Assembly: GCA_959347315.1 (NCBI GenBank)
Contig: OY365814.1
Span: forward strand, 31,566,532 to 31,630,531
DNA length: 64,000 bases
DNA from: Bimastos eiseni
Lineage: Eukaryota; Annelida; Clitellata; Crassiclitellata; Lumbricidae
Direction of reading: 5' to 3'
Notes under the pieces: generated by a model
Told to the model about the DNA's origin: nothing
Database searches by the model: none
The model's input: the letters and a program-made list of their open reading frames with translations, nothing else
Position numbers and translations under genes: made by a program
Shown here: positions 1 through 9,935 of the stretch, in pieces
Numbering within the stretch: the stretch's first letter is position 1
Layout: every line of letters starts with the position of its first letter

Positions 1-119
1 GATATAGAGAGTAACCGTTTGGCATTGAGATTTGGTAAGAAAGTGACTCGGGCGACTTCAGACGTGTTCGCAAGCTGGAGTCGACACCGTCCGTTAGCGC
101 TAGGCAGGCGCTCGGGCGG

Positions 120-330
120 CAGAACGCCACATACATACATACATACATACATACATACATACATACATACATACATACATACATACATACATACATACAT
201 ACATACATACATACATACATACATACATACATACATACATACATACATACATACATACATACATACATACATACATACATACATGCATACATAAATACAT
301 ACATACATAAATACATACATACATAATTAT
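120..330. repeat. (ACAT)n tetranucleotide microsatellite
   Basis: About 200 bp of nearly pure ACAT repeats, becoming imperfect (ACATAAAT variants) after 285. Reading frames through it are open on both strands only because the repeat has no stop in some frames (YIHT repeats on +, CMYV on -), so no protein is claimed. Confidence 0.97.
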
Positions 331-340
331 ATACATGATG

Positions 341-2084
341 TCCAATTTATCCACCCGTCCTTCAGTCTGTCTGTCCGTTCATCCTTCCGTAGGCTACAAT
401 CACAGATGTCCGTTCGTCCGTCCTTTCGATAACCCATCCGCCCGTCTATATTTTTCCAATAATCACAAGGCTTACAAATAGATTTCTGATTTATCTACGA
501 TTCGCATAATACCCTAACGACGATTTCTCTATGTTCCAAAGCAGGAAAATTGCATCTCGCTTGACAAGGTCTTTAGACGTAAAGTATTAGTGTGTCCGAT
601 CCTTTTTATAAGTTCATGACCAGTTATTTCTCTCTCATAGTGTTTGCGTGACCCTTTTCCACTTTACATGTGTCAAGGGCATCTTCGAATACGCCTGTTA
701 TTCTAAAGAAGATAAAATTATGTGTAAAATAAGCATTGTAACGGTTTACGTTAATAATTTATACAAATAAATTCTGTGAGCAACACAAGTCTCCTGCTAT
801 TCGAAAGATGGCAGCATAATCTGGGACATCCGGGGTTTCCGGTAATTCGCTTAAATGTATACAAGTTCGTCGTGGTTGCAGACTTCTAATAAAAATAAAT
901 ATAAATAAAATGAAAATAAATCACGTGAAACGTCCTGGAACGATTGGCAACAGGGTTTAGATTTTTTAGAGCATTTTAGGCAGCTGGACGATTCTTTGGA
1001 GGTTAGTCAAGTGATGTTGACGGTCTTAAGCTATAATTGCGATTCAGCATCTGTGATGTACTGTAATACGATATGCTGTAAGTTTTTTTTAAATGGCAAA
1101 CTTATGGTGTAGGCCTACACTGTTAGGGTCAATTTAGACGCCGTGAGAGTCGGTTAGGGCCAGGTTAGTGTCGCAAGATGCCAACGATGTATACCGTACT
1201 GCGTCCTGTATATAGCCTACGCCGTGAAAATGTAGGGATGTGAGTAAATTTCATAGGTACTTTTCGTTCGATGTTATAACAGGTTACTCGAACGAGAGTA
1301 GTATTTGACTGATCATGGTATCATTGGGCGAACTTAAGGTGTTTGCTCTCCTGCCAGGTTCGCTGTTCAAGGGCGGGTATTGCTCTAGAGGCTGTCGACT
1401 ATATTTCTCGGTAACAGCTCTTTTGATGCCACTAGCAACGCATTTTTCAGTGTTTTTGGAAGTATTTGAAAGTCACTGTCGCAGACATTATATTATTTGT
1501 TGCTCTTGTTTAAATTTGTGCAGTTTTTTTGTAGTGGAATGTCAGCTGCCGTTTGTCAAATCTAAATTGGTTGAAAGTAGTTTTGTTAATAGATGTATCT
1601 CTAGTAATATTTAGTCATGCTTGTGTGATTTTACAGATTTGCTCCTGCCATGGTTTAGTTTAAAATGCATGCGAGCATTGTAGATGATGAAATGCATAGA
1701 TGTGCCTGTCAGATGCATATGGAGGCTATTTGCTTACTTACTTAGGAACTGAATTCTGTAAAGAATCATGTAATGTTGCTCTCTTTAGGAAGTCATGTCC
1801 AGCCTGGAGGTTAGTAGTTGACGCAGGCAACTCGGCAGAAGTCTGAAGAATGTCAACGACCTCTGACGACACTCCGAAAAGAATGGGAAAAACAAAGAAA
1901 GGTTGACACACAGTATATTGTTAAAGGGTTCTACACAAAAATGTATTGAATATATAGATATTTCGTTGTTCACCTATTTTGCACTGCACAGTGCAACCAA
2001 CATTCTTCATGAGCACAGTGGTTCCTTTGGTCGAAGATTTGGTAGTACTGGAAATGGTAACCACGATACAAGCATTGCCACCAT
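341..2084. other. No recognisable gene
   Basis: AT-rich sequence with short ORFs that resemble nothing I know. It may hold the 5' exons, first intron or promoter of the Disabled homologue whose first recognisable exon is at 2316, but I could not find an exon encoding the usual basic N terminus ahead of the PTB domain. Confidence 0.5.
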
Positions 2085-2240
2085 AATTCAAGTTCTTTAC
2101 GTTATGTCATTTTATTTCGTTAACAAAAATTAAGGCGACTGCAAATTTATCCTGCAAAAGTCCCGGATGTAGTTGACCACACATAATCTAGGTCAATGAC
2201 CCAGTTTTCGTTGGCTTCACATCCCTTCTATATTAGTCCC
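2085..2240 (-). mobile_element. Fragment of a MITE also present at 42025-42418
   Basis: Read as reverse complement, this stretch matches about 42010-42160, including the terminal motif CTGGGACTAATAT and the inner motif ACTACATCCGGGACTTTTG. The second copy is a complete element with inverted termini. Here only one end is clear (the end near 2240). It lies in the intron just upstream of the first PTB exon of the Disabled homologue. Confidence 0.7.
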
Positions 2241-2315
2241 AGGTTTTTACCATTTTATGTCGTGATCATAATTATTATTTTAGGAAGATGTGTTACATTC
2301 TGTTTTGTCTTGCAG

Positions 2316-2533
2316 TGGACCGTCTGGATGCTAGTCGCTTCCAGGCGCCTGGGATCAACTACAGGGGCAAGCTGATCGGGGTGGAGGACGTTCCCGGTCC
2401 AAGGGGCGACAAGATGTGTCACGTGGCGATGGCCAAGCTGAAGGCGGCGGTCAAGACGATCGGGGAACACAAGCTCAAGATTGTTGTCAACGTTTCCCTG
2501 GATGGAATTCGAATTGTGGAGGAGAAGTCAGAG
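2316..2533 (+). CDS. dab: dab exon: N-terminal half of PTB domain
   Basis: Acceptor TTGCAG ends at 2315 and donor GTCAGT starts at 2534. The exon opens with two bases of a split codon, then reads [17 protein letters not shown] and on to RIVEEKSE, 72 full codons. It matches the start of the Disabled PTB domain (family consensus RF.G.GV.YKAKLIGI.DVP.ARGDKM). Confidence 0.93.
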
Positions 2534-4958
2534 GTCAGTGTATGATGAAGATTTTGAATTATTCTTTGGACAGGGACATGATGGTGTAGTGGTATGTTCG
2601 GTGCCTTGCAACCGAAGTGTCACAGGTTTGAACCCACTCCAAGTCACTGCGTAGCGACCTTGGACGAGTTGCTCACCCATAATTGTCTGTGGGGAAGGCA
2701 ATGGGAAACTACATCACTCATCTCATCCCCGGGTGGTGTAAATCCAATGGACCTGCCTTTGGGCAGAGAACTCATCATCATAATCTTTGGATTTCCTAAT
2801 CTTTTATTCTGCAGTTGGGGTGGGAATTTTATTCTGTGTTTTTTCGATTCGGGGTGGAATGTTGAGCCAGAGTAGGATTTTTGGAGTATGAGAGGATTGG
2901 ATTTTGATTCAGTTTTGATTAGAATGTTGACTGAGTTGGGGTATGATTTTTAAATTTTGGGTAGAATTTCACTATGTGAATGGTTACATTTGGGGTAGAA
3001 TTTACTAGGTACGGGTTGCATTTTTTCAAGTTTTTTTTACCAAGTTGGGGTGAATTTTACTGACTCAGTAGATGTGAAATTTTTAATTGTTTGAGGTGTA
3101 ATTTTATTGTTTGATGGTTCGATTGTGACTCAGTTTTAATTACATTTGTTGTTGACTTTCATATCCCCTCGGTGTATGAGATTACTTAATCAGTGTAGCT
3201 TGGCTTGTTTTCCAGAATATCATCTACTTTCATCCGGTGCAGAGGATTTCGTTCATCTCTCGAGATCCTGGAGACTCACGGGCGTTTGGCTACGTTTACG
3301 GACGAGAGGACGGATTGCACCAGTTCTATGGAGTCAAAACAGAGAAAGTGGTGGGCATCATTGTTTGTAAAATGATTAGCCCTTGGTTTTATTAATATAA
3401 AAATAATTTGTGGAAAAGGATGTCATTGTTTAAAAAACGATTAGCCCTTGTTTTTAATATTTGAAAATAGTTTGTGTTAGTTTAGCTCTGTTGTTGAACT
3501 TCATTTTTAGTTTAATTGATGAGAAAATTGCACTAAAGCTATTAAACAAACAGCGATATATTTATTTATTTATTTAATTATTCCGAAATTTGATATCGCT
3601 CTTCTTCCAACATCTTTTGCTCAGAAGTGTACATGCATTGACAGCGCAATTGCAGATGTACTGCAGAGCAATTGATAACTGTGTTCCTGTGGTACTCCTG
3701 CGCTTTCATTTAATCACTCGTGAAAATCATTAATTCATTCATTATGAAGATTTATATAATATCCCTTCAAGGCTACTACTCTATGGCGCTCCTGACCCCA
3801 GCACGACTGAAGAGAACAGTTTTGTGGGGAGTATAAAAAGAGTCTGAGTGGACCCTTGGCAACAATCGTAACGCCAACGGTAGCGTTTCCCGAATGAGAG
3901 GCCAACCACTGAATATCAAACTGGTACCTGCTGATTCAATTCGATATTCGATCGAAAATTTCTGAGACCAGTATCCCAATTAGATTTTTGGCCGCGAATT
4001 TTATACTAATCAGCATTTCGGTGTGAAATATTGTTCTCACATGCTCTTTGGCTGTTCTTGTTGATGAAAGGTAAATTCAGAAAAGACACCTGTTCATAAT
4101 TTGTTTGAATGACTGCAAATAGTATTTGAGATTGATGGAAAGTAATTCTTTTTGAAATGCAACTGAAATCTGATTCTATTTTTTTTAAATCAAATTCTGT
4201 TCAGATTGTTTGGACCTAAGTGAAAGAACATTGAAATCATAACTCAAACTCGTTTTACTGACTTTATTCCTGTTTTATCAATTTTATTTGGTATTTAAAC
4301 TTGTTAAAATGTAAGTGTTAGTATTCCTAGTATTTTTACGGAGAACATTACTTTGTTGTTATGATGTTTACAGGCAGAGAACATTGTCCTGAATCTGCGC
4401 GATCTCTTTCAAATCGTCTTCGAGATGAAGAAGCAGGAGAAGGAGGATTTGAAGGTTGTTTGTGTCCAGGAAGTTGGTGGCGCCACTGGTCGAAGAAAGT
4501 CCTATGACGGCAAAAACGTTAGTATCTCCTCGTCGAAGTCGCTGATTTTTATAGCACCACTTTCACGGGACCTATTATCTGATTGGCTAGAATGATTGCC
4601 ATGTGATGTAATGTTATCCATATATGTTACAGGCAATGTGTGAAACGGATTTTGTAAAATGCCTGATTTCTTGGACTTTTAGGCAATATGTAAAATCGCC
4701 CATTTACAGTAAGGATTAGAGTTATGGCTAGTGCAGGGTTAGGGTTTTACAAATTGCCTAGGTATTTTACAAAATCCCTAGTTTCACACATTGCCTGTAA
4801 CTTATATAGCTCCCCGTTCAAGATTTCTACTGAGGCGCTTTCTGTGCTGGCCTTAATTATGTTAAACTGTATTGCACAGAGTACATGTCGAAGGTTTTCT
4901 CAGATTGTTACTATGTAGGGACCTTTAGCAAGTACTTTTATCCATGACTGTATATATG

Positions 4959-5027
<69 letters not shown>

Positions 5028-8000
5028 TCATGGCTAAGTACATATGTATATATATATGTATGTATATATATATATATATATATATACAATAGTGTATATA
5101 TATATACATACATATATTTATATATATATATATATTATAACAATGGACTTTGAGCAGCTAATAGCAGTGTTGTGTTAATAGCACTTCATTTAATGCTAAA
5201 ATACCTTATGTGGAAAAATTGAACTGTTTAGTAGAGTTAATGAGCTGTGGCTGCTTGAAATTGTTTGTAATGTTTTAAAATGAAGTCATTTACATGTATT
5301 TTGGATAAAGACTTTTGCATGTGCAGTGAGAGTTAATGAATTCTGCGTGATGATGTATTTAACATCAAGTGGTAATAGGTTTTTCAGCATAGGGTAATGG
5401 ATTGGAGCATTCTGATGAGGCATACCCATTGATCGATTTGTCAAATGCAATGAGGGGTGATGAACTCAATGAGAAGTTGTTTGATTTTATGCTAATGGAT
5501 TTTGCATTTGTGGGGTAATGGGTTTTATATGCCATCGGGGTCAAGATATTTCAATATGTGATGGGTAATGCATTTTGCATTTGACATTTGAGGATTTTTT
5601 CAAATGAGCATTGTGTTGTATTGTGTTTACACATTTCTTTAGCCCCTCTCCCAATACAACCTAAGCAGAGGTGGTCTTGTGCTAAAAGCCCATGGGAAGC
5701 GAAAAGTCTTAAAAATACAGACAGAGTATTGATGAATCTAGCATTTCCAGTGAGAGGTGTCAGTGGTTATTTTTCCATACACAATAACATATAAATGATT
5801 CTACATTTGCAATGGATTTTCAGGGCTTCGAGCAGCTAGACGTGGGTTTGTCCCCGACGGCTACTTACTCTCCCATCCGAAAAGCTGCGTCCAAATATGA
5901 CGGCCCACTAACTCTCGCATCTTACTCCTTCGCCTCGCAGAGTCAATTCACCGATGAGAGATTCTCGGCAACTCTGCCATCTCGCGGTGGCTTTCAACGT
6001 GGCGTCTTAAGTCATGCTTCAGAGACAAGGCGATCACCAATGGTTACGAAACAGTTGCCCCTGGCAACCAAGCAGTACTCATCAATGACTGCAGCAGACT
6101 GTCGCCAACTTTACTACCAACAGGTTGTTTCACCCATTGTTTAGTTGTTCATTGTTCCACCCATTGTTTAGTTGTTCATTGTTTCACCCATTGTTTAGTT
6201 GTTCATTGTTTCACCCATTGTTTAGTTGTTCATTGTTTCACCCATTGTTTACCTGTTCATTGTGTAGTCGAAGCTGCAATACTTTTATTCATTCAATCCT
6301 GTCAGTTATTATTTTTTTGTCTGAGTTTGATTATATGAGGCAGAAATGTCCATGTGAATTTCTACCCTGGGGAGGATTTGAGCCCCCAATGTATGCATCG
6401 TCCATACAAGTTAGCACTATGGAACCGTCCTAGATTAAATTAGTTTTGTCTTGTTGTATCATGCACACATGTTACTGGTATATATCTGTATTCTCAGCCT
6501 CTGCTCTCAAGGAATGGAATCGACTGCCACTCTCGCATCTTAGCTAACATTCAATTCCTTCCTTCAAAATATGGCTCAAACTCACTATTTCTTGTTAGCT
6601 TTCAAGGATTTAGACATCTAAGTTTATCTTCTCCTGGTGCCTCAGATTCACATTTTGTTGTGACCATGCGCATATTACAAATTTAATTAATTTAATAGTA
6701 TGTGTTGGTTCAATAAATAAAGGAAATAACATTTGTAACACATTACAAAGTAAGCAGATAGTCTTTTATTATAAAAAATGTTTTCAGGCTGGTTTCCCGA
6801 CAGTCCACCATCTGCCGAATACGTCTGATATCGATCCATCAACCTCCGTTTCTCCACCGACTAAACTCCACTCCCACTATTCCTCAGTCCAGTCCGCTGG
6901 CTGGTTTCCGGTTGCACTACCACCACCCTTGCCATCTGGCGGCAGCGCCGCCTCTGCAAGGCGGATGGCGACACATCCCACCAATGGTCTGACTCCTTGT
7001 TCTACGAATCCCTCCGCAACGTGGTCGTCCGAGGGCTGGGCGGTCTTCGACTCGGCACCAGACCCGGTCAGTCTGTCCACTGTCGTTGAGGAACTCGGAA
7101 GGGATTACTTCCCAGTGGATGAGGAAAGCCGATTGGAAGTGGACTACCATATCTACGAGATACCTACTGGGACACATAATGCCGGGACAATGGAGCTTGG
7201 TAATAGTCTTTTCCTGAACACTGGTGTTGAGATCAAGAAGAGCCTGTCCCCAGAGACTTCGCGCGCGGGAAGAAGCCCGGGTTCCGCACGGATTTCGAGC
7301 GGTCTTGTTGTCGCAGGTGGTATTCCTACCCCTCACAGTGGCAGCGATATCGGCGGCCCGTCCCCAAAATCTCCATCGGCCGTCCCAACTCTTGCCTCCC
7401 CCGAGTCCCTGAGCGACGAGGAAGAAGAAATCTCACCAGATGTGAGCAGCTTCCCATCACCAAATACTCCGCCACCACCTCTTCCCTTAGACACGGTTGT
7501 GGACTTCACTCTTCGGCCGCCTGTGCCCCCGCCACGCCCCAAACCAAAGGATATCATGGCAACCAGACTAGTGGGCGATTCTCCCATCTACGGTAACCTC
7601 CCATCGGTCTATCTTTCAACTCAGAACTCCTTTACCCTTCCGCGGTCTAGACCCTCCGAGTCTGATACTGAACGCACGACGGTAAGGCCAAGGCCAATAC
7701 AGATTGGGTACGACCTCACGATGCCGCGGCCTCGTCCTGCACGTAATCTCGCCGGTCCTCACGCCCATGACGACCTCATTCTGGTCGGCGGACAGTCCCC
7801 AGCGCGTCATCCATTCATGCGGGCAAAGACCCTGACCTCTTACGGGCACGCCGACGAGGAGGAATACTCTCAACGTACCGCCGAATCAACGCCAAAGAAT
7901 CTGGATACGCTTGCGTTCACCGGGATTATGGTTGCACCAAAGGAATCGTCGCAGATGAGTGCAGCCTGCGCAAACGACCCGTTTGCAATCTCCCTCGGCT

Positions 8001-9223
8001 CAAGACTCTCGAAACCTCCGAGTTTCGTGGCGCGAACGACAGTCGCGATGGAGGACGGCCTCATCCAAACGTCCATCTCGCCGATTCCGCGGCCGAGACC
8101 CCGACAGAGATCGGTCCCCAGCGCGTCGAGAGATCCCTCCTCCGGTGCATCGATGTCCGTCTCGCCGGCCTTGAATAAACCCCGACCGAACCTGTCCCCA
8201 CTGTCAAGCGCGACCAGTTCCCCGGGCGGAGCGAAGATATCCGATGCGCTCAAGTCGAGATCCGGTCAGAACCGATTCGAGCGACAGGCAACCGGCCAGA
8301 GAAAGGCGGAGTCACTGTCTTGCGATGCGGTCGCAAAAGGGTCGGAGAGGGCCCACAAGTGGAGCCTAGGCTCCAGTCGGAGCGACACAGCCCCGGACCC
8401 GTTCAACCACGTCGACCCGTTTGCAACGGATAGTTTCTCCGACGACCCGTTCAGCGTTCAGCCGGATCCGCTCACCCTCGAAAGTCCGTCCTGCGATCCG
8501 TTCTCGCGCGAGTTCCCGAAGAAGTCGTCGCCGTTCCAGACGCGAGCAGTCACAGTCGAGATGGGGGATGTCTTTGAGGAAACGGCAGAGGGTGCCATCT
8601 CGGGAGGTCCGGAGAACGATGAAGAAGTCGCCGAGAACAAGACCGCCAGAGAACCCGACGCATCGCAGCAGACGTGCAAGGGAACGGAACTGGAAGGCGA
8701 TGCCAGGTCTGAGGGTATGTTGGGAAATGTTCGCCGATTGGTCATGGAAGAGTCTCACATGGCAGCTTTGAGAATTAAAGAGGAAGGAGAGCCGTTGGTG
8801 GCAGCACTGAAGGGCCGCATCGATCTGACTTCCTGCAATCCATCGTTCACGGAAGGTCTGGGGATTGCGGAGAAGACGGACAATGGGGAATCACCAGCGA
8901 GCATTTGGAAATCCCCATCGAACATCGAGACTCCGAAAGTCGTAGAATCGCAGATGACTCCATCATTTAATGAAAGACGATCTGTGCTCTGGAAGAACGC
9001 GGAATACGGCAGCAGCGTTTCCTCACTTGAAGTTTTCCCGCCGACGGGGCAGAACGCCGCAGAGGGTAATGCGGCTATCCGGGGCCCCGGCGAGGACGAT
9101 CCGGCGGCCCCAGGTTCAGGCTTGATCGTCGGATTCGAGGATTCGTTCGATCCTGTTCTTTTCTGCCTGCAGTCGGAACCAGACGAATTCTCGCAGTCAA
9201 AGGTTGTAACAACGCTGCAGTAG
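2316..9223 (+). CDS. dab: Disabled (DAB) family PTB-domain endocytic adaptor, 5' end missing
   Basis: Clathrin adaptor family protein that binds NPxY-type sorting signals of lipoprotein-receptor-family tails and phosphoinositides through a PTB domain, and AP-2 through DPF motifs, at the inner face of the plasma membrane (family knowledge). Five coding exons are visible: 2316-2533, 3216-3350, 4374-4517, 5824-6123 and 6788-9223, together about 1,076 codons, all joined in phase 0 with AG/GT borders. The first three encode a Disabled-type PTB domain: [56 protein letters not shown] and [15 protein letters not shown]. The rest is low-complexity, Ser/Pro-rich, with SH3-ligand-like [13 protein letters not shown] and five DPF motifs, which argues for the Dab2-like endocytic role. 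The first exon begins in mid-codon, so upstream exon(s) are missing. I see no NPF motif. Recognition of the family is firm; assignment to vertebrate DAB1 or DAB2 is not meaningful here. Confidence 0.93.
2578..2785 (+). mobile_element. tRNA-derived SINE
   Basis: Starts with a tRNA-like head: A-box-like TGGTGTAGTGGTATG and B-box-like GGTTTGAACCC about 35 bp further on. Then comes a body containing GACCTTGGACGAGTTGC and GGAAGGCAATGGGA, shared with the reverse-oriented copy at 14620-14835, and an ATC-rich tail (CATCATCATAATC). It is in a dab intron, 45 bp after the exon end. Confidence 0.8.
3216..3350 (+). CDS. dab: dab exon: central PTB domain
   Basis: Acceptor TTTTCCAG ends at 3215; 45 codons read [17 protein letters not shown] through [11 protein letters not shown]. 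The donor is GTGGGC at 3351, a weak site; an alternative GT three bases upstream is also in phase, but the chosen one gives the same length as the family between KT and AE of the next exon. Confidence 0.92.
4374..4517 (+). CDS. dab: dab exon: C-terminal PTB helix
   Basis: Acceptor TTTACAG ends at 4373. The exon reads [20 protein letters not shown] and then a basic/acidic stretch. The C-terminal PTB helix ([13 protein letters not shown]) is the ligand-groove helix of this family. I chose the strong donor GTTAGT at 4518; a weaker in-phase donor GTTGTT at 4455 would drop 21 residues. Confidence 0.9.
4626..4801. mobile_element. 176-bp hairpin MITE
   Basis: Starts GTTACAGGCAATGTGTGAAA and ends with its inverted copy TTTCACACATTGCCTGTAAC; the inversion continues inward with TTTTGTAAAAT. 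Almost the whole element can fold on itself. Flanks are AT-rich (TATAT on both sides), so the target duplication cannot be fixed. It is in a dab intron. Confidence 0.85.
4955..5135. repeat. (AT)n / (ATGTAT)n microsatellite
   Basis: About 180 bp of TA dinucleotide repeats broken by a short unique piece containing CAGTCATGGCTAAGTAC, which is itself inverted relative to TCCATGACTGTATATA at 4941. It lies in a dab intron. The YIYI reading frames are repeat artefacts. Confidence 0.95.
5824..6123 (+). CDS. dab: dab exon: linker region
   Basis: Acceptor TTTTCAG ends at 5823 and donor GTTGTT begins at 6124; exactly 100 codons in phase 0, reading [17 protein letters not shown] to DCRQLYYQQ. Ser/Thr-rich, with no domain I recognise. 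It is placed in the gene by phase, strand and position between the PTB exons and the DPF exon. Confidence 0.8.
6124..6260. repeat. 27-bp minisatellite abutting a splice donor
   Basis: About five tandem copies of a 27-bp unit with core TTTCACCCATTGTTTAGTTG. The first copy starts directly at the donor of the preceding dab exon. Confidence 0.93.
6345..6430 (-). mobile_element. tRNA-like SINE head
   Basis: On the minus strand a T-arm-like hairpin GGGGGCTCAAATCCTCCCC contains a B-box-like sequence, preceded by an A-box-like GGTTCCATAGTGCTAAC. An anticodon arm is not clear, so a functional tRNA is unlikely; a SINE relic fits better. Confidence 0.45.
6490..6705 (+). mobile_element. LINE 3'-end fragment (non-LTR)
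   Basis: The plus strand reads [13 protein letters not shown], then after breaks [10 protein letters not shown]. This is the WN-LP...FK..LK signature found at the C terminus of CR1/L2-type ORF2 proteins. Heavily decayed, in a dab intron. Confidence 0.6.
6788..9223 (+). CDS. dab: dab last exon: proline-rich, DPF-motif tail
   Basis: Acceptor TGTTTTCAG ends at 6787; 811 codons then TAG at 9221. Visible features: acidic DEEEEISPD; a poly-proline run followed by [13 protein letters not shown] (SH3-ligand type); PRPRPAR repeats; five DPF motifs (one near 7976, the others clustered at 8395-8505) expected to bind the AP-2 alpha appendage; and [10 protein letters not shown] near the end. Much more GC-rich than the surrounding introns. 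Long antisense ORFs here are by-products of that composition. Confidence 0.9.
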   Translation, partial: AGFPTVHHLPNTSDIDPSTSVSPPTKLHSHYSSVQSAGWFPVALPPPLPSGGSAASARRMATHPTNGLTPCSTNPSATWSSEGWAVFDSAPDPVSLSTVVEELGRDYFPVDEESRLEVDYHIYEIPTGTHNAGTMELGNSLFLNTGVEIKKSLSPETSRAGRSPGSARISSGLVVAGGIPTPHSGSDIGGPSPKSPSAVPTLASPESLSDEEEEISPDVSSFPSPNTPPPPLPLDTVVDFTLRPPVPPPRPKPKDIMATRLVGDSPIYGNLPSVYLSTQNSFTLPRSRPSESDTERTTVRPRPIQIGYDLTMPRPRPARNLAGPHAHDDLILVGGQSPARHPFMRAKTLTSYGHADEEEYSQRTAESTPKNLDTLAFTGIMVAPKESSQMSAACANDPFAISLGSRLSKPPSFVARTTVAMEDGLIQTSISPIPRPRPRQRSVPSASRDPSSGASMSVSPALNKPRPNLSPLSSATSSPGGAKISDALKSRSGQNRFERQATGQRKAESLSCDAVAKGSERAHKWSLGSSRSDTAPDPFNHVDPFATDSFSDDPFSVQPDPLTLESPSCDPFSREFPKKSSPFQTRAVTVEMGDVFEETAEGAISGGPENDEEVAENKTAREPDASQQTCKGTELEGDARSEGMLGNVRRLVMEESHMAALRIKEEGEPLVAALKGRIDLTSCNPSFTEGLGIAEKTDNGESPASIWKSPSNIETPKVVESQMTPSFNERRSVLWKNAEYGSSVSSLEVFPPTGQNAAEGNAAIRGPGEDDPAAPGSGLIVGFEDSFDPVLFCLQSEPDEFSQSKVVTTLQ

Positions 9224-9600
9224 ATTTGTGCAGATGACCGAAACCCGAGCGTTGTCGGTCTGTATAATGATCGGGTGTGAATTGTACCTCGCTCGAATGC
9301 CAGAGGCTGTAGCATATCTCTTCTGTGTTCAAAGTTCAAAGATGGATGGTGTCCCATTTCCTCATGCAATATATCGGTTGTAGCACGATCTGTCCAGAGT
9401 AGTGTATTAGTGTTCCTCTTTATTCTGTGCATTGTTTCGTTCGGACCAGGCTTTGCGAGCTTCTGATTTTATTAAGTATAAGTATCGTTAATTAATTTTG
9501 CAATGCACAAGAGGTCAAACGAAAATTGAATTGGAGGTGTGGATATGCGGTCACCACGAGAAGATTGCAGTTACGTATCCTAGTGCTAAAAAGCCATGGA
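9224..9600 (+). other. dab: Likely dab 3' UTR
   Basis: Directly follows the stop codon. I see no convincing AATAAA within the first 400 bases, so the cleavage site is not assigned. Confidence 0.4.
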
Positions 9601-9935
9601 GAATTAATGAGTTCGGAACCGCTTTTTGGAGGAGGAAAGTGAATTTGAGCTATGGGGAAAGAGTGGCAGTCAAGGAACGAGCGTGGAATGCTTGCCAGCC
9701 CATGACTGTTCTTCTAAAAGACGTACTGGATATTACAGGCGAAGCAAAGCGTGTTGTCTGAATTATTAGTGGTCGAATGTAGAGAGGTGTGATGGTGCCA
9801 TGGGCTTCTTCGTAGGTTAAACAACACAGGCCAATTTTTATTCTGATTACAAAAGGAAGCCAATGCAGCTGGCTGGAGTAAGACAGAGGGAATATCTCGA
9901 ATGTTTGTCAGCAAAATTTACAGTGTCAACTCGTT
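9600..9935 (-). mobile_element. LINE 3'-end fragment, same family as 53050-56535
   Basis: Matches the 3' part of the 2A-bearing LINE at about 53170-53460 segment by segment: GAGAGTGGCAGTC, CCCATGACTGTTCT, GTAGGTTAAACAAC and GGAAGCCAATG occur in the same order and strand. It lies 380 bp past the dab stop codon, so it could be inside the dab 3' UTR. Confidence 0.75.

Noticed and set aside
19..354. Open frames through the ACAT repeat on both strands
   Set aside because: Pure microsatellite translation (YIHT / VCMY); no biology needed.
1315..1614. 99-codon ORF as a gene
   Set aside because: No recognisable motif, no homologue I know, composition like the flanks.
2578..2660. Functional tRNA gene
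   Set aside because: A- and B-box-like parts exist but no acceptor or anticodon stem pairs; body and tail are SINE-like and a second copy exists.
4900..5153. Overlapping YIYI-rich ORFs
   Set aside because: Translations of an (AT)n tract.
7333..9432. Long antisense ORFs opposite the last dab exon (up to 225 codons)
   Set aside because: GC-rich coding strand leaves few stops on the opposite strand; they resemble no family, whereas the sense frame is spliced in phase to a PTB domain.
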